From Microbacterium gallinarum (lineage in GTDB: Bacteria > Actinomycetota > Actinomycetes > Actinomycetales > Microbacteriaceae), in NCBI RefSeq assembly GCF_014837165.1, contig NZ_JACSPM010000001.1, positions 1 through 64,000 on the forward strand: DNA of 64,000 bases, in the 5' to 3' direction. The translations under genes were made by a program, and so were the position numbers. How positions within the stretch are numbered: the first letter of the stretch is position 1; each line of letters begins with the position of its first letter. This document shows, in pieces, positions 1 to 10,243 of the stretch. The notes under the pieces are model-generated. The model made no database searches. It saw nothing but the letters and a program-made list of their open reading frames with translations, and had not been told where the DNA came from.

Positions 1-20
1 CCCCCCCCCCCCCCCCCCCC
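1..20. repeat. 20-base C homopolymer at window edge
   Basis: Bases 1-20 are all C, lying 11 bases beyond the gluB stop codon. The permease genes gluC and gluD would normally follow in this direction. A 20-C run is unusual even in high-GC DNA and may mark a contig end or sequencing artefact rather than a biological tract. Confidence 0.9.
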
Positions 21-31
21 ACCACCGTGTG

Positions 32-946
32 TCACATGGCCGCGTCGACCTCGGGCTGCTCGCCCGTGATGCCGGCCGGTGCGAGGTGCTCCTCGAAGAG
101 CGCGGTCCACACGTCGCCGCCGTCGGTCAGCAGGGTGTTGATGTGCTCGACCATGGCGGTGTCGCCCTTGGCGACGCCGATGCCGTAGCGCTCCTCGCTG
201 AAGGGCTCACCGGCGATCTTCAGGTTGTCGGGGTCCTGCGCCACGTAGCCGGCGAGGATCGCCTCGTCGGTCGTGATCGCGTCGACGGAGCCCGCCTTGA
301 GCTGCTCGACGCACTGCGAGTACGTGTCGTACTCGACGGTGTCGCCGGGGTTGTACTCGTCGCGGATCCGCTGCAGCGGCGTCGAACCGGTCACCGAGCA
401 GACGATCTTGCCCTCGAGGTCGTCGGGGCCGTTGATGTCCTCGTTGTCGGCTGCGACGAGCAGGCCCTGGCCCGTGATGAAGTACGGGCCGGCGAAGTCG
501 ATCAGCTCCTTGCGGGTGTCGGTGATCGAGTAGGTGCCGACGTAGTAGTCGACGTCGCCGTTCACGAGCGCCTGCTCGCGGTTGGCCGACGGGATGGTGA
601 CGTACTCGATCTGGTCCTCGTCGAAGCCGAGGGATGCCGCGACCCAGCGTGCGATGTCGACGTCGAAGCCGGTGCGCTCACCGGTCGTGGCGTCCTCGTA
701 GCCGAGTCCGGGCTGGTCGTTCTTCACGCCGACGACGACGCCGCCGCGCTCGGTCATGGCGTCGAAGGTCGGGCTGCCCTCGAGCGAGACGTCCGAGGCG
801 ACCTCCCAGAGCGCGGTCGTCTCTCCGTCGCCGCCGTCGCCGGGTTCCGAGGGGTCCGCGCCGGGCGTGCCGCTGTTGCACGCGGTGAGGGCGAGGATGG
901 CGATGGCAGAAATGCCGATGCCGGTGATGATCCGTGACTTACGCAT
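32..946 (-). CDS. gluB: Glutamate ABC transporter, substrate-binding lipoprotein
   Basis: A 304-residue periplasmic-binding-protein-family lipoprotein predicted to capture glutamate (or a similar polar amino acid) outside the membrane and deliver it to the permease. Residues 1-25 form a signal peptide ending in the lipobox LTAC. The body is a bacterial extracellular solute-binding family 3 domain with GYEDATTGERTGFDVDIA and the later NREQALVNGDVD and VEQLKAGSVDAI segments. The ATG has a strong AGGAGG Shine-Dalgarno site about 5 nt upstream, so I prefer it to longer in-frame readings that run back into gluA. It follows gluA with a 125-bp gap; gluC and gluD would lie outside the window. Substrate assignment is by family and gene order only. 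Confidence 0.9.
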   Translation of the reverse strand: MRKSRIITGIGISAIAILALTACNSGTPGADPSEPGDGGDGETTALWEVASDVSLEGSPTFDAMTERGGVVVGVKNDQPGLGYEDATTGERTGFDVDIARWVAASLGFDEDQIEYVTIPSANREQALVNGDVDYYVGTYSITDTRKELIDFAGPYFITGQGLLVAADNEDINGPDDLEGKIVCSVTGSTPLQRIRDEYNPGDTVEYDTYSQCVEQLKAGSVDAITTDEAILAGYVAQDPDNLKIAGEPFSEERYGIGVAKGDTAMVEHINTLLTDGGDVWTALFEEHLAPAGITGEQPEVDAAM

Positions 947-1071
947 GGTTCCTCCTGGTTGCTGTGTGTGTGCGAACTGGTTCCGTATGTCCGACGTTTC
1001 GGGTCCGTGCGGAGTGATCGTGCGCTGGTGGTGCTTCGGTTCCCTCCCTGGGTGCCGTGACCTGACCCGGA

Positions 1072-1863
1072 TCAGTGGGTCAGGAGCTTCGAGAGGAAGT
1101 CCTTCGCGCGGTCGCTCTTCGGATGGGTGAAGAACTCCTCGGGCGTGGCTTCCTCGACGATCTGCCCGTCGGCCATGAACACGACGCGGTCGGCCGCCTT
1201 GCGGGCGAAGCCCATCTCGTGCGTGACGACGATCATCGTCATCCCGTCCTGTGCGAGGCCGACCATGACGTCGAGGACCTCGTTGATCATCTCGGGGTCG
1301 AGCGCGCTCGTCGGCTCGTCGAACAGCATGACCTTGGGCTGCATCGCGAGCGCCCGCGCGATGGCGACGCGCTGCTGCTGGCCACCGGAGAGCTGGGCCG
1401 GCAGCTTGGCGGCCTGGTGGCCGACGCCGACGCGGTCGAGCAGCTGCGTGCCCAGCTTCTCGGCCTCGGCCTTCTTCATGCCCTTGACCTTGATCGGGCC
1501 GAGCGTGACATTGTCGAGGATCGACAGATGCGCGAAGAGGTTGAAGGACTGGAACACCATGCCCACGTCGGCACGGAGCGCCGCGAGGTCCTTGCCCTCC
1601 TTCGGCAGCTCCTTGCCGTCGATCATGATGGTCCCGCTCGTGATCGTCTCGAGGCGGTTGATCGTGCGGCAAAGAGTCGACTTGCCCGATCCCGACGGAC
1701 CGATGACCACGACCACCTCGCCACGGTTGACCGTGAGATCGATGTCCTTCAGCGCTTGGAACTCGCCGTAGTGCTTCTGCACGTCGGTGATCTGCACGAG
1801 GGGATCGCCGCGACGGACGTTGATGTTCGACGTCTTCGGCGCGCTGTCTTCCGGCATCGTCAT
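1072..1863 (-). CDS. gluA: Glutamate ABC transporter ATPase
   Basis: A 263-residue ATPase of the polar amino-acid uptake family (GluA/GlnQ type), which hydrolyses ATP in the cytoplasm to drive import. Walker [10 protein letters not shown] is at residues 55-63, the signature LSGGQQQR at 158-165, Walker B VMLFDEP at 178-184, and an H-loop VVTHEMGFA follows. Length is normal for the family, with a short extra N-terminus. The start is the ATG at 1863: TAGGGT lies 7 nt upstream (1871-1876) and there is no Shine-Dalgarno site, fitting a leaderless transcript. It is the first gene of the gluAB(CD) unit. Confidence 0.92.
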   Translation of the reverse strand: MTMPEDSAPKTSNINVRRGDPLVQITDVQKHYGEFQALKDIDLTVNRGEVVVVIGPSGSGKSTLCRTINRLETITSGTIMIDGKELPKEGKDLAALRADVGMVFQSFNLFAHLSILDNVTLGPIKVKGMKKAEAEKLGTQLLDRVGVGHQAAKLPAQLSGGQQQRVAIARALAMQPKVMLFDEPTSALDPEMINEVLDVMVGLAQDGMTMIVVTHEMGFARKAADRVVFMADGQIVEEATPEEFFTHPKSDRAKDFLSKLLTH

Positions 1864-1950
1864 AGCTGCAACCCTAGGACCGGGGACTCCCCGCTGCCAC
1901 CAGCGCGCCGCGTCTTTACCGTCTTGTAACAGCGCGAGAACAAACGGCCG

Positions 1951-2751
1951 TCAGCCCGCCGCGCGCTGCGCGAACGCCGTCTCGTACAGGCACACGCTGG
2001 CTGCCGTGGCCAGATTCAGCGATTCGGCTGCGCCATAGATCGGCAGACGCAGCGACATGTCGGCGAGCGCCAGCGCCGTCTCGTCGAGACCCCGAGCCTC
2101 GTTTCCGAACAGCCACGCCGTCGGCTCGGCGAGCAGCTCGCGCGAAGCCAGGAAGTCGCCGCCGCCGACGTCGGCCGCGATGACGCGCACGCCTGCGGCA
2201 TGCGCCTTCTCGACCGCCGACGCCAGATCGACGCCCACGGCGACCGGCAGGTGGAACAGCGAGCCGGTCGTCGCGCGCACGACCTTGGGGTTGTACGGGT
2301 CGACCGTGCGGCCGGTGAGCACGACGGCGTCGGCGCCCGCGGCGTCCGCTGCCCGGATGATCGTGCCGAGGTTGCCGGGGTCGCGCACCTCCTCGCAGAT
2401 CGCGACCAGGCGAGGCGAGGCCGCGAAGACCTCGCGGACCGACGTGGGCGACTGGCGGGCGACTGCCACGATGCCCTGCGGCGTGACGGTGTCGGCCATC
2501 GCGTCGAGCACGTCTTCCGTCGTGAAGACGACCTCGAGGCCGGCGTCGCGCGCCGCGTCGCGGACGTCGGTGTGACGCTCCATGGCCGTCGGGGTCGCGA
2601 AGATCTCGACCAGCGTGTCGGGCCGGTACGCCAGCGCTTCGCGGGCCGCCTGGGGGCCTTCCAGCAGGAAGAGTCCGGTCTCCTGGCGCGCGCTGCGCTT
2701 CGTCAGCTTCGCGACGGCGCGGACGCGCGGAGAGCGAGGGTTCTCGAGCAC
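1951..2751 (-). CDS. TrmH/SpoU-family RNA 2'-O-methyltransferase
   Basis: A 266-residue SPOUT methyltransferase that transfers a methyl group from SAM to a ribose 2'-OH of rRNA or tRNA; the exact target cannot be read from the sequence. An N-terminal substrate-binding domain ([10 protein letters not shown], residues 31-40) precedes the three SpoU motifs: [14 protein letters not shown] at 124-137, FGNEARGL at 215-222, and [13 protein letters not shown] at 236-248, which form the trefoil knot. The start is GTG at 2751 with TAGACT 6 nt upstream (2758-2763), so it probably has its own leaderless promoter, although it follows infC-rpmI-rplT as in many actinobacteria. A terminator separates it from rplT. 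Confidence 0.88.
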   Translation of the reverse strand: MLENPRSPRVRAVAKLTKRSARQETGLFLLEGPQAAREALAYRPDTLVEIFATPTAMERHTDVRDAARDAGLEVVFTTEDVLDAMADTVTPQGIVAVARQSPTSVREVFAASPRLVAICEEVRDPGNLGTIIRAADAAGADAVVLTGRTVDPYNPKVVRATTGSLFHLPVAVGVDLASAVEKAHAAGVRVIAADVGGGDFLASRELLAEPTAWLFGNEARGLDETALALADMSLRLPIYGAAESLNLATAASVCLYETAFAQRAAG

Positions 2752-2805
2752 GGTTTCAGTCTAGGTCGCGGCATCCGCTCGCTCGCTCTCCCACCCCCAC
2801 GGACG

Positions 2806-2843
2806 CGAAAGGGGCGCCCTCCCGGAGGAGGACGCCCCTTTCG
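2806..2843 (-). terminator. Hairpin terminator after rplT
   Basis: An 11-bp perfect stem pairs 2806-2816 with 2833-2843, and the interior can extend it further (CCTCC with GGAGG). It lies 17 bp past the rplT stop and before the trmH-family promoter, so it should end the infC-rpmI-rplT message. The T-rich 3' half gives a short U run on one strand. Confidence 0.8.
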
Positions 2844-2859
2844 TGAAACGTGCGAGGTG

Positions 2860-3243
2860 TCAGGCGCTCTTCGGAGCGTTGACGTTCTCGGGGAGCGCCT
2901 TCTTGGCCGTCTCGACGAGCGAGGCGAACACGGCGGGCTCGTTGACCGCGAGCTCGGCGAGCATGCGGCGGTCGACCTGCACGCCGGCAAGGCCGAGGCC
3001 CTGCATGAAGCGGTTGTACGTGATGCCGTTCTGGCGGCTCGCAGCGTTGATGCGCTGGATCCACAGGCGGCGGAAGTCGCCCTTGCGCTTGCGACGGTCG
3101 CGGTACGCGTAGACGAGCGAGTGGGTGACCTGCTCCTTCGCCTTGCGGTACAGGCGCGAACGCTGTCCGCGGTAACCGGACGCGCGCTCGAGGATGACGC
3201 GACGCTTCTTGTGGGCGTTTACTGCCCGCTTGACTCTAGCCAT
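2860..3243 (-). CDS. rplT: 50S ribosomal protein L20
   Basis: A 127-residue L20, a primary 23S rRNA-binding protein needed for assembly of the large subunit. It begins [15 protein letters not shown] and contains the conserved [18 protein letters not shown] and [19 protein letters not shown] segments. Length is slightly above the usual 117-120 because of a short C-terminal tail ([11 protein letters not shown]). It is the last gene of infC-rpmI-rplT, 29 bp after rpmI, with AGGAAA upstream of the ATG. In other phyla L20 represses this operon; no such site is obvious here. Confidence 0.97.
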   Translation of the reverse strand: MARVKRAVNAHKKRRVILERASGYRGQRSRLYRKAKEQVTHSLVYAYRDRRKRKGDFRRLWIQRINAASRQNGITYNRFMQGLGLAGVQVDRRMLAELAVNEPAVFASLVETAKKALPENVNAPKSA

Positions 3244-3272
3244 TTCTACTGTTTCCTATCGTGCGTCGGCGC

Positions 3273-3467
3273 TCAGAGGCCGAGGAGCTTCTTGGCGACC
3301 TTGGCGTCACCCGGGGCCAGGACCTGCTCCTGGTTGAGGCGACGCGTGCGGCGCGACGACTTGCCCTCGAGGTTGTGGCGCATGTTCGCCTGCTGCTTCA
3401 TCAGCTTTCCCTTACCGGTGAGCTTGAAGCGCTTCTTGGCACCCGAGTGGGTCTTCTGCTTCGGCAT
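3273..3467 (-). CDS. rpmI: 50S ribosomal protein L35
   Basis: A 64-residue L35 beginning [20 protein letters not shown], the classic N-terminus. The in-frame ATG seven codons upstream (3488) is rejected because family members start at MPK and a GGAAGA Shine-Dalgarno-like site precedes this ATG. The protein is highly basic, as expected for an rRNA-binding subunit. It sits between infC (69 bp upstream) and rplT. Confidence 0.96.
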   Translation of the reverse strand: MPKQKTHSGAKKRFKLTGKGKLMKQQANMRHNLEGKSSRRTRRLNQEQVLAPGDAKVAKKLLGL

Positions 3468-3536
3468 CTCTTCTTCCTTCGTTTCCATCCCGCGAAGCGG
3501 GAGTCGGTGTCCCGCGGTGCGGGAGTCTGTGGGGTC

Positions 3537-4172
<636 letters not shown>

Positions 4173-4175
<3 letters not shown>

Positions 4176-4187
4176 GCGGAGCTCCTT
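4173..4187 (-). promoter_or_regulatory. infC: Shine-Dalgarno plus AUC start of infC
   Basis: On the minus strand AAGGAG (4187-4182) is followed by six bases and ATC (4175-4173), exactly where IF-3 homology begins. In E. coli infC starts at AUU, and IF-3 represses its own synthesis by discriminating against that codon. The same logic is inferred here from the rare start codon combined with a strong Shine-Dalgarno site. Confidence 0.7.
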
Positions 4188-4390
4188 CGTGCGGGTGATG
4201 GCCACCACGACACAGGGTGCGCCGCGGGTGGAAGAGTCACTCATTCCACCCGGCACGACGCTCGAACGCCGGCCTTCTGCACCCTGTTCCCGCCTCGAGC
4301 GGCTACCCCGGCCGCAGAACGGTCGGGGCGGAGTGCGTGACCCGGTAGCCTTGAACGGCAAGCGCGGGTGGGATGTGATCCTCTTTCAAT

Positions 4391-4409
4391 CCGGTGCAGA
4401 ACGCACCGG
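4391..4409 (-). promoter_or_regulatory. Hairpin in the infC leader
   Basis: A 7-bp perfect inverted repeat (4391-4397 with 4403-4409) lies near the 5' end of the long infC leader. TAAACT at 4425-4420 on the minus strand is a possible -10 element just before it. The 195-bp gap between infC and the divergent DUF1844 gene has no other coding potential. A role in attenuation is possible but unproven. Confidence 0.4.
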
Positions 4410-4439
4410 AGCCCGCACGAGTTTAGCAGAGAGAAACGC

Positions 4440-4826
4440 GTGACCACGATTCCGCCCTCCGACGACGACCGCCACGCCCGCTGGGAGGAGCAGGAGCGAG
4501 CCGCCTCAGCCGCCACCCGCGACATCGCCGACGTCCCCGCGGTCGAGGTCATCACCACCGCCGCCGTGCACCTCATGAGCGCCGCGGCCGTGAAGGTCGG
4601 ACTCGCCGACGATCCCTCGACGCAGACCGACCTCGACGAGGCGCGCAAGCTCATCAACGCCCTCGCCGGGCTCATCACGGCCGGTGCGCCCGAGATCAGC
4701 GACATGCACGCCCGCTCCCTGCGTGACGGTCTGCGCTCGCTTCAGCTCGCGTTCCGCGAGGCATCGACCATCCCCGACCCGATCGGCAAGGGGCCCGGCG
4801 AGAAGTGGACCGGCCCGGTCAACTGA
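4440..4826 (+). CDS. DUF1844-family protein
   Basis: A 128-residue protein of the actinobacterial DUF1844 family; function unknown. A charged N-terminus (DDDRHARWEEQERAA, residues about 7-21) precedes a helical core with VEVITTAAVHLMSAAAVKVGL and DLDEARKLINALAGLI, the conserved part of the family. There is no signal peptide or convincing membrane helix. The start is GTG at 4440, since the longer ATG reading has a non-homologous extension that overlaps the infC leader. It is divergent from infC, as is common in this phylum. Confidence 0.8.
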   Translation: MTTIPPSDDDRHARWEEQERAASAATRDIADVPAVEVITTAAVHLMSAAAVKVGLADDPSTQTDLDEARKLINALAGLITAGAPEISDMHARSLRDGLRSLQLAFREASTIPDPIGKGPGEKWTGPVN

Positions 4827-4841
4827 CGGTGCGCGCGCTCC

Positions 4842-6230
4842 TCAGCGGCTGATCCCGAGCGCGGCGGCCCCGCGCGCCACCGTCTCGACGGTGCGGTGCA
4901 CCGCCTCTGCGTCGGTGCCGCGGTTGCTCACCGCGAAACGCACCACGGTGCGGCCGTGCCAGGACGAGGATGACGCCCACACGGTCCCTTCGGCGCGCAG
5001 CCACTCCCCCAGCGCGGCGGTCGACGCGTCGTCGCGTGCGGCGAGGCACACCTGCGTGAAGACGACGTCATTCAGCACGTCGAGCCCGTCGATCCCCCGG
5101 AATCCCTCCGCAAGGCCGGACGCAGCATCCGCCAGCCCGTCCACGAGCGCGACGACCCCTCGCCGTCCGAGCGAGCGCAGCACCGCCCACACCGGCACGC
5201 CCCGCGCGCGGCGCGAGAGCTCGGCAACGCGGTCGTAGGGGTCGGAGACGCTGGCCACGGCGGGCAGGTAGGACGCGTGAGCGCCGAGGGATGCCGTCAT
5301 CGCCGCCTCATCGCGCACGATCGCCACCCCGCAGTCGTACGGCACGTTCAAGGTCTTGTGCGCGTCGGTCGCCCACGAGTCGGCGTCGGAGAGACCGGCG
5401 GTGAGCGCGGCGAAGCGCGGGCTCGCCGCCGCCCACAGTCCGAACGCGCCGTCGACGTGCACCCAGGCGCCCGCCTCACGCGCGACGGCGATCGCCGATG
5501 TGAAGTCGTCGAACGCGCCTGAGTGCACGTCGCCGGCCTGGAGGGCCACGACGGTCGGCGCGTCGTCCTCGGCGAGGGAGCGGCGCAGCCCGTCGACGTC
5601 GATGCGCCCCTCGGCGTCGGCTCCGACGGTCCGGGGCGCGCCCATGCCCGACAGTCGTCCGCCGAGCACGACCGACGTATGCACGGCGGCGCCGGCGAGG
5701 AAGCGAACGCGCGGCGCCTTGCGCACGTCCGACACCGGGTCGAAGCCTCGGGCGCGCAGCACCGCGTCACGACCGGTGACGAGGCAGGAGAGGTTTGCGC
5801 TCGTGGCGCCGGTGGCGAAGCCGACGCCGCTGTCGCCGGGCAGTCCGAGGAGATCGAGCAGCCAGGCCGCGGCGACTTCCTCGACCGCGGCGGTCGCCGG
5901 CGTCGGCTGGCGCGAGCCGGTGTTCTGGTCCCACGCCGAGACGAGCCAGTCCGCGGCCAGCGCCGCGGGATAGGCACCGCCGATCACGAACCCGTAGAAC
6001 CGCGGCGAGCCCATGGCCATGAGGCCCGGCTCGGCCGCCTCGGCGAGTTCGTCGACTACTGCCGCGGCATCCGCTCCCTCCTCGGGAAGCTCGCGACGCA
6101 GACGCCCGAGCATCCCCTCGGCATCGAGATCGGGGCGGATGGGCCGCTCCGCCGTCGACTCGAGCCACGCGAGCGCGTGCCGGTGCGCGGCGTCGAGCGC
6201 CTCGCGGTACTCATCCGCCGTCCCGTCCAT
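4842..6230 (-). CDS. PLP-dependent amino-acid decarboxylase
   Basis: A 462-residue group II pyridoxal-phosphate decarboxylase (fold type I) that removes the carboxylate of an amino acid; the substrate (aromatic amino acid, glutamate or other) is not clear. Visible are the PLP-contacting HVDGAFG (Asp260) and the Schiff-base lysine Lys292 in ATDAHKTLNVPYDCG. The N-terminal half carries GFATGATSANLSCL, which binds the phosphate. The ATG at 6230 has GGAGGTG upstream and is preferred over a 29-codon longer reading with a low-complexity start. The C-terminus ends soon after FAVSNRGTDAEAV, a complete family length. It stands alone between the his-sseB genes and the DUF1844 gene. Confidence 0.87.
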   Translation of the reverse strand: MDGTADEYREALDAAHRHALAWLESTAERPIRPDLDAEGMLGRLRRELPEEGADAAAVVDELAEAAEPGLMAMGSPRFYGFVIGGAYPAALAADWLVSAWDQNTGSRQPTPATAAVEEVAAAWLLDLLGLPGDSGVGFATGATSANLSCLVTGRDAVLRARGFDPVSDVRKAPRVRFLAGAAVHTSVVLGGRLSGMGAPRTVGADAEGRIDVDGLRRSLAEDDAPTVVALQAGDVHSGAFDDFTSAIAVAREAGAWVHVDGAFGLWAAASPRFAALTAGLSDADSWATDAHKTLNVPYDCGVAIVRDEAAMTASLGAHASYLPAVASVSDPYDRVAELSRRARGVPVWAVLRSLGRRGVVALVDGLADAASGLAEGFRGIDGLDVLNDVVFTQVCLAARDDASTAALGEWLRAEGTVWASSSSWHGRTVVRFAVSNRGTDAEAVHRTVETVARGAAALGISR

Positions 6231-6309
6231 GGGCACCTCCGGAGCCGATCCTCCGCCGCCCCGGCGCGACCCGCAAGTGCAGGCGGAGTCACTGCACCGG
6301 TCCCGACCC

Positions 6310-7113
6310 TCAGGCACGGACGAGCTTGACCGTGAGCGAATCGACCAGCACCGCGATGCGGTCGTCGGCCGCCCAGCGCGACGCGAGGCGCGACAGCACG
6401 GCGTCGAGCTCGGCCTGGTCGAGGCCGTGGATGAGCTGCAGGCGAACCACCAGTTCCGGGCCCCGCAGGCGCGCGTCGGGGTCGCCGGGCTCGATGGCGA
6501 GGTCGATCACGGCCAGCTCGCCGCCGATGCTCTGCTGCAGCCCCGAGAAGACCTCCGGCGAGGCGAAGCTCGGCTCCCAGGCGTGTCCCTGCGCGATCGC
6601 CCAGACCGCGGGGCGCCGGATCACGAACTCCGTGGGCGAGCCGGGGTCGATCACGATGAGGTCGGTGTCGTCGGCGGATGCCGCGGCCGCAGTCCGCGGA
6701 CCGTCGGCGGGCACCGGCCGGGCCGAGGCATCCCACCGTCCCATCGCCTGCACCGACGTGAACACCGGCAGCACCCGGCGGCCGTCGGGAGCCGCGACCG
6801 TGACGATCGACAGCTCCTGGGTCTTGTCGACGGCGAGACCATGGGCGCCGATGCCCTCGTCGCCCTTCTCGGCGAGCAGCGGGATCAGCAGGCGGGCAGA
6901 GCGGTAGGCGTCGACGACCTCAGCCTGACTGCCCGTGCCGTCCCGGAAGGCGAGCAGCGCGCCGAGGAGCGCCGGATCGGCCGAGCCGTCGTCGCCGGAG
7001 TGGGGATTCGAGTGAAAGCTCCGCCCCTCCCACGGCACGCCGGCGGAGTCGGCATGCGCGGCGTCACCCGCGTGCGGGTGCGCGTGACCGTGCGGGTCAG
7101 TGTCCGGCGACAT
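6310..7113 (-). CDS. SseB-like protein at the end of the his operon
   Basis: A 267-residue SseB-family protein; function unknown in actinobacteria. A His/Asp/Gly-rich N-terminus ([18 protein letters not shown]) precedes the SseB domain, with [27 protein letters not shown] and the second half [30 protein letters not shown]. There is no signal peptide. The start is ATG at 7113, overlapping the priA stop (7097) by 17 bases and implying translational coupling. The histidine-rich tail resembles metal-binding tails, but this is only composition. Confidence 0.8.
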   Translation of the reverse strand: MSPDTDPHGHAHPHAGDAAHADSAGVPWEGRSFHSNPHSGDDGSADPALLGALLAFRDGTGSQAEVVDAYRSARLLIPLLAEKGDEGIGAHGLAVDKTQELSIVTVAAPDGRRVLPVFTSVQAMGRWDASARPVPADGPRTAAAASADDTDLIVIDPGSPTEFVIRRPAVWAIAQGHAWEPSFASPEVFSGLQQSIGGELAVIDLAIEPGDPDARLRGPELVVRLQLIHGLDQAELDAVLSRLASRWAADDRIAVLVDSLTVKLVRA

Positions 7114-7843
7114 CCAGCGCCTCTGCCAGCGTGAACGCGCCGGCATAGAGGGCCTTGCCGACGATGGCGCCTTCGACGCCTAGCGGCACGAGCTCGCGCA
7201 GCGCCGCGATGTCGTCGAGGCTCGAAACGCCGCCCGAGGCGACGATCGGCTTCGGGGTGCGTGTGGTCATCTCACGGAGGAGGTCGACGTTGGGGCCCTG
7301 CAGCGTGCCGTCCTTGGTGACGTCCGTCACGACGTAGCGGCTGCACCCGGCCGCCTCGAGGCGGTCGAGCACGGTCCACAGGTCGCCGCCGTCGCGCGTC
7401 CAGCCGCGCGCCGCGAGCGTCGTGCCGCGCACGTCGAGACCGACGGCGATGACATCGCCGTATCGGCCGATCACGTCGGCGGCCCATTCGGGGTTCTCCA
7501 GCGCCGCGGTGCCGAGGTTGATGCGCGCCGCGCCGCTCTCGAGGGCGGCCTCGAGGGTGCGGTCATCGCGGATGCCGCCCGAGAGCTCGACCTGCACGCC
7601 CTTGACCTGCTTGATGACCTTGCGCATGACGCCGGCGTTGCTGCCGCGTCCGAAGGCGGCGTCGAGATCGACGAGGTGGATCCACTGCGCGCCCTGGCGC
7701 GCGAAGTCGAGGGCCGCGTCGACGGGGTCGCCGTAGCTCGTCTCGGTGCCCGCCTCCCCCTGGGTCAGGCGCACGGCCTTGCCACCGGCGACGTCGACCG
7801 CGGGCAGCAGGATCAGTTCGGGCATTGAGGCGAAATCGTTCAT
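7097..7843 (-). CDS. priA: Bifunctional HisA/TrpF isomerase PriA
   Basis: A 248-residue (beta/alpha)8 barrel. HisA isomerises ProFAR to PRFAR in histidine synthesis; the actinobacterial form, PriA, also performs the TrpF step of tryptophan synthesis. Family features are [15 protein letters not shown] (catalytic Asp17), [16 protein letters not shown], the loop TDVTKDGT near 173-180 (second acid), and ASGGVSS and GAIVGKALY as phosphate-binding loops. The ATG at 7843 has AGGAG close upstream and precedes the conserved N-terminus by few residues. PriA dual function is inferred from taxon; no trpF is in view. It follows hisH in the operon and overlaps the sseB-like gene. Confidence 0.92.
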   Translation of the reverse strand: MNDFASMPELILLPAVDVAGGKAVRLTQGEAGTETSYGDPVDAALDFARQGAQWIHLVDLDAAFGRGSNAGVMRKVIKQVKGVQVELSGGIRDDRTLEAALESGAARINLGTAALENPEWAADVIGRYGDVIAVGLDVRGTTLAARGWTRDGGDLWTVLDRLEAAGCSRYVVTDVTKDGTLQGPNVDLLREMTTRTPKPIVASGGVSSLDDIAALRELVPLGVEGAIVGKALYAGAFTLAEALDVAGH

Positions 7844-7898
7844 GGCTCCTCGTGCGGGAAGGTCTCGGAAGGAGTTCGCTCCCGCAGACGGCACGGTT

Positions 7899-8549
7899 TC
7901 AGAGGGTAGCCCCGCCGAGGCCGTCGATCCAATTCGCGAGCAGCCGGATGCCGGCATCCCCCGACTTCTCGGGGTGGAACTGGGTCGCCGACAGCGGGCC
8001 GTTCTCGACCGCCGCGAGGAACGGCTGGCCGTAGGTGCACCACGTGAGCGTGGGCTCGGGGAAGGGCGGCTGCACGTCGAGCAGCCACTTCTGCGCTCCG
8101 TACGAGTGGACGAAGTAGAACCGCTCGTCCTCGATGCCGCGGAAGAGGCGCGACCCCTCCCCCGCGTCGACGGTGTTCCACCCCATGTGCGGCAGCACCG
8201 GCGCATCGAGCTCGGTGACGGCCCCCGGCCACTCGCCCATGCCCTCGGTGTCGACGCCGCGCTCGACACCGTGCTCGAACAGCACCTGCATGCCGACGCA
8301 GATGCCGAGCACCGGGCGCCCGCCCGACAACCGGCGGCCGATCAGTTCGTCGCCGCGGCTCGCCTTGAGCGACTCCATGACCGCACGGAAGGCGCCGACG
8401 CCGGGAACCACGAGCCCGTCGGCTTCGAGGACGAGGGCGCGGTCGGACGTCAGGCGCGCGTCGGCACCGGCGGCAGCCAGCGCCTTGACGGCCGAGTGCA
8501 CGTTGCCCGATCCGTAGTCGAGGACCGCGACGAGGGGCTGCGAGCTCAC
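7899..8549 (-). CDS. hisH: Imidazole glycerol phosphate synthase, glutaminase subunit
   Basis: A 216-residue class I glutamine amidotransferase that releases ammonia for HisF in the fifth step of histidine synthesis. The catalytic triad is visible: Cys84 in GICVGMQ, and His192 and Glu194 in [16 protein letters not shown] forms the oxyanion strand. The start is GTG at 8549, whose codon overlaps the hisB stop (GTGA overlap). The HisF partner is not in this window. Confidence 0.95.
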   Translation of the reverse strand: MSSQPLVAVLDYGSGNVHSAVKALAAAGADARLTSDRALVLEADGLVVPGVGAFRAVMESLKASRGDELIGRRLSGGRPVLGICVGMQVLFEHGVERGVDTEGMGEWPGAVTELDAPVLPHMGWNTVDAGEGSRLFRGIEDERFYFVHSYGAQKWLLDVQPPFPEPTLTWCTYGQPFLAAVENGPLSATQFHPEKSGDAGIRLLANWIDGLGGATL

Positions 8550-9154
8550 AGAGCGCCCTTGGTGCTGGGGATGCCCTCGACCAGAGGGTCGAGGGCCTTG
8601 GCCTGGCGGAACGCGCGGGCGAACGCCTTGTACTCCGCTTCGGCGATGTGGTGCGGGTCGCGGCCCGAGATCACGCGCACGTGCACCGTGAGGGCAGCCT
8701 GGAACGAGATCGCCTCGAAGGTGTGACGCACGAGCGACCCCGTGAAGTGGCCGCCGATGAGGTGGTGCTCGAAACCAGCAGGCTCACCTTCGTGCACCAG
8801 GTACGGGCGGCCGCTGATGTCGACCACCGCCTGCGCGAGGGCCTCGTCGAGCGGCACCAGCGCGTCGCCGTAGCGCGAGATGCCCGACTTGTCGCCGAGG
8901 GCCTCGCGGATCGCCTGCCCGAGCACGATCGAGATGTCTTCGACCGTGTGGTGCGCGTCGATCTCGGTGTCGCCCGATGCGCGGACGGTGAGGTCGGTCA
9001 GCGAGTGCTTCGCGAACGCCGTCAGCAGGTGATCGAAGAACGGGACCGTCGTGTCGATCCGGCTGCGGCCGGTGCCATCGAGGTCGAGCTCGAGCTCGAC
9101 GGTCGATTCGCTGGTGGAGCGTCGCAGGGACGCGGTACGCGGAGCGGCGCTCAT
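8546..9154 (-). CDS. hisB: Imidazoleglycerol-phosphate dehydratase
   Basis: A 202-residue monofunctional IGPD that dehydrates imidazole glycerol phosphate to imidazole acetol phosphate. The duplicated Mn-binding motifs are present: FFDHLL and DAHHTVEDI in the first half, EHHLIGG and [20 protein letters not shown] in the second. The ATG at 9154 overlaps the hisC stop (ATGA). The length is standard for the enzyme, with no phosphatase fusion. Product goes to HisC, encoded just upstream. Confidence 0.96.
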   Translation of the reverse strand: MSAAPRTASLRRSTSESTVELELDLDGTGRSRIDTTVPFFDHLLTAFAKHSLTDLTVRASGDTEIDAHHTVEDISIVLGQAIREALGDKSGISRYGDALVPLDEALAQAVVDISGRPYLVHEGEPAGFEHHLIGGHFTGSLVRHTFEAISFQAALTVHVRVISGRDPHHIAEAEYKAFARAFRQAKALDPLVEGIPSTKGAL

Positions 9155-10236
9155 GATGTCGATCCTACCGAGGCCAGTGCGTCGAGGAACGCGGTGGTCT
9201 CCTCTTCGGTTCCCGCGGTGACGCGCAGGTGGTTCGGGATCCCGACGTCGCGGATCAGCACTCCGCGGTCGTAGAGCGCCTGCCACGTCGTCGCGGGGTC
9301 GGCCACCCCTCCGAACAGCACGAAGTTCGTCCACGTCTCGTGCGGCGTGTAGCCGAGCGCTTCGACGGTGGCGCTGATGCGGTCGCGCTGCGCGACGATC
9401 TCGTCGACCATCCGCAGCATCGTGGGGGCGTGCCGAAGAGCAGCGGATGCCGCGGCCTGCGTCAGCGCGCTCAGGTGATACGGCAGTCGCACCAGGCGCA
9501 GGGCGTCGATGAGGGTCGGGTCGGCGGCGAGGTACCCGACCCGCGCGCCGGCGAAGGCGAAGGCCTTGCTCATCGTGCGCGAGACGACGAGCCGCTCCCG
9601 GTTGGGAAGGAGCGTGAGGGCGGACCGCTCGTCACGCGGCGCGAACTCGAAGTACGCCTCGTCGACGACGACCACGCCGTCGGTCGCGTCGTAGACCGCC
9701 TCGATCACGTCGAGGCCGAGCGGCGTGCCGGTCGGGTTGTTCGGCGCGCACAGGAAGACGACGTCGGGAGCGGCATCCGCCACCTGAGCCGCCGCGTCCG
9801 AGGCGTCGACGCTGTAGTCGGAAGCACGGGTTCCGGCGAGCCAGGACGCGCCGGTCGCACGAGTGAGCAGCGGGTACATCGAGTACGTCGGCGCGAACCC
9901 GAACGCGGTGCGGCCCGGTCCGGCGAAGGCCTGCAGGACGTGCTGCAGCACCTCATTGGAGCCGTTCGCGGCCCAGATCTGCTCGCGCGTCAGACCGTGG
10001 CCGAGATAGTCGGCGAACCCCTCGCGCAGTGCCGTGAACTCGCGGTCGGGATAGCGATTGACGTCCCGCAGCGCGAGTGCGATCGAGTCCATGATGTCGT
10101 CGGCCACGTCCTGCGGGACGGGATGCGTGTTCTCGTTGACGTTCAGCGCGATGGGCAGCGGCGCCTGCGGAGCGCCGTAAGGCGTCATTCCGCGGAGGTC
10201 GTCGCGTAGGGGAAGGTCTTCGAGACGTGGACTCAC
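9151..10236 (-). CDS. hisC: Histidinol-phosphate aminotransferase
   Basis: A 361-residue PLP fold-type I aminotransferase that converts imidazole acetol phosphate to histidinol phosphate. It shows [38 protein letters not shown] and the PLP lysine in [20 protein letters not shown] at 10236 is the start; TACCAT sits 7 nt upstream (10244-10249) with no Shine-Dalgarno site, pointing to a leaderless message. It is the first gene of hisC-hisB-hisH-priA-sseB; hisD, hisG, hisF and hisI are absent here. Confidence 0.95.
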   Translation of the reverse strand: MSPRLEDLPLRDDLRGMTPYGAPQAPLPIALNVNENTHPVPQDVADDIMDSIALALRDVNRYPDREFTALREGFADYLGHGLTREQIWAANGSNEVLQHVLQAFAGPGRTAFGFAPTYSMYPLLTRATGASWLAGTRASDYSVDASDAAAQVADAAPDVVFLCAPNNPTGTPLGLDVIEAVYDATDGVVVVDEAYFEFAPRDERSALTLLPNRERLVVSRTMSKAFAFAGARVGYLAADPTLIDALRLVRLPYHLSALTQAAASAALRHAPTMLRMVDEIVAQRDRISATVEALGYTPHETWTNFVLFGGVADPATTWQALYDRGVLIRDVGIPNHLRVTAGTEEETTAFLDALASVGSTS

Positions 10237-10243
10237 CCCTCAC

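Noticed and set aside
29-937. Long open frame opposite gluB
   Set aside because: It mirrors gluB codons in high-GC DNA, has a Val/Asp/Arg-rich composition and no family resemblance. The same applies to other long shadows such as plus-strand 3261-4340, 30076-32391, 44219-46681 and 48050-49666.
4244-4361. ATG at 4361 or 4244 as infC start
   Set aside because: The added residues have no similarity to IF-3 N-termini, the 4361 ATG lacks a Shine-Dalgarno site, and the 4244 ATG has only GGTGG at 1-nt spacing. The ATC at 4175 has ideal spacing.
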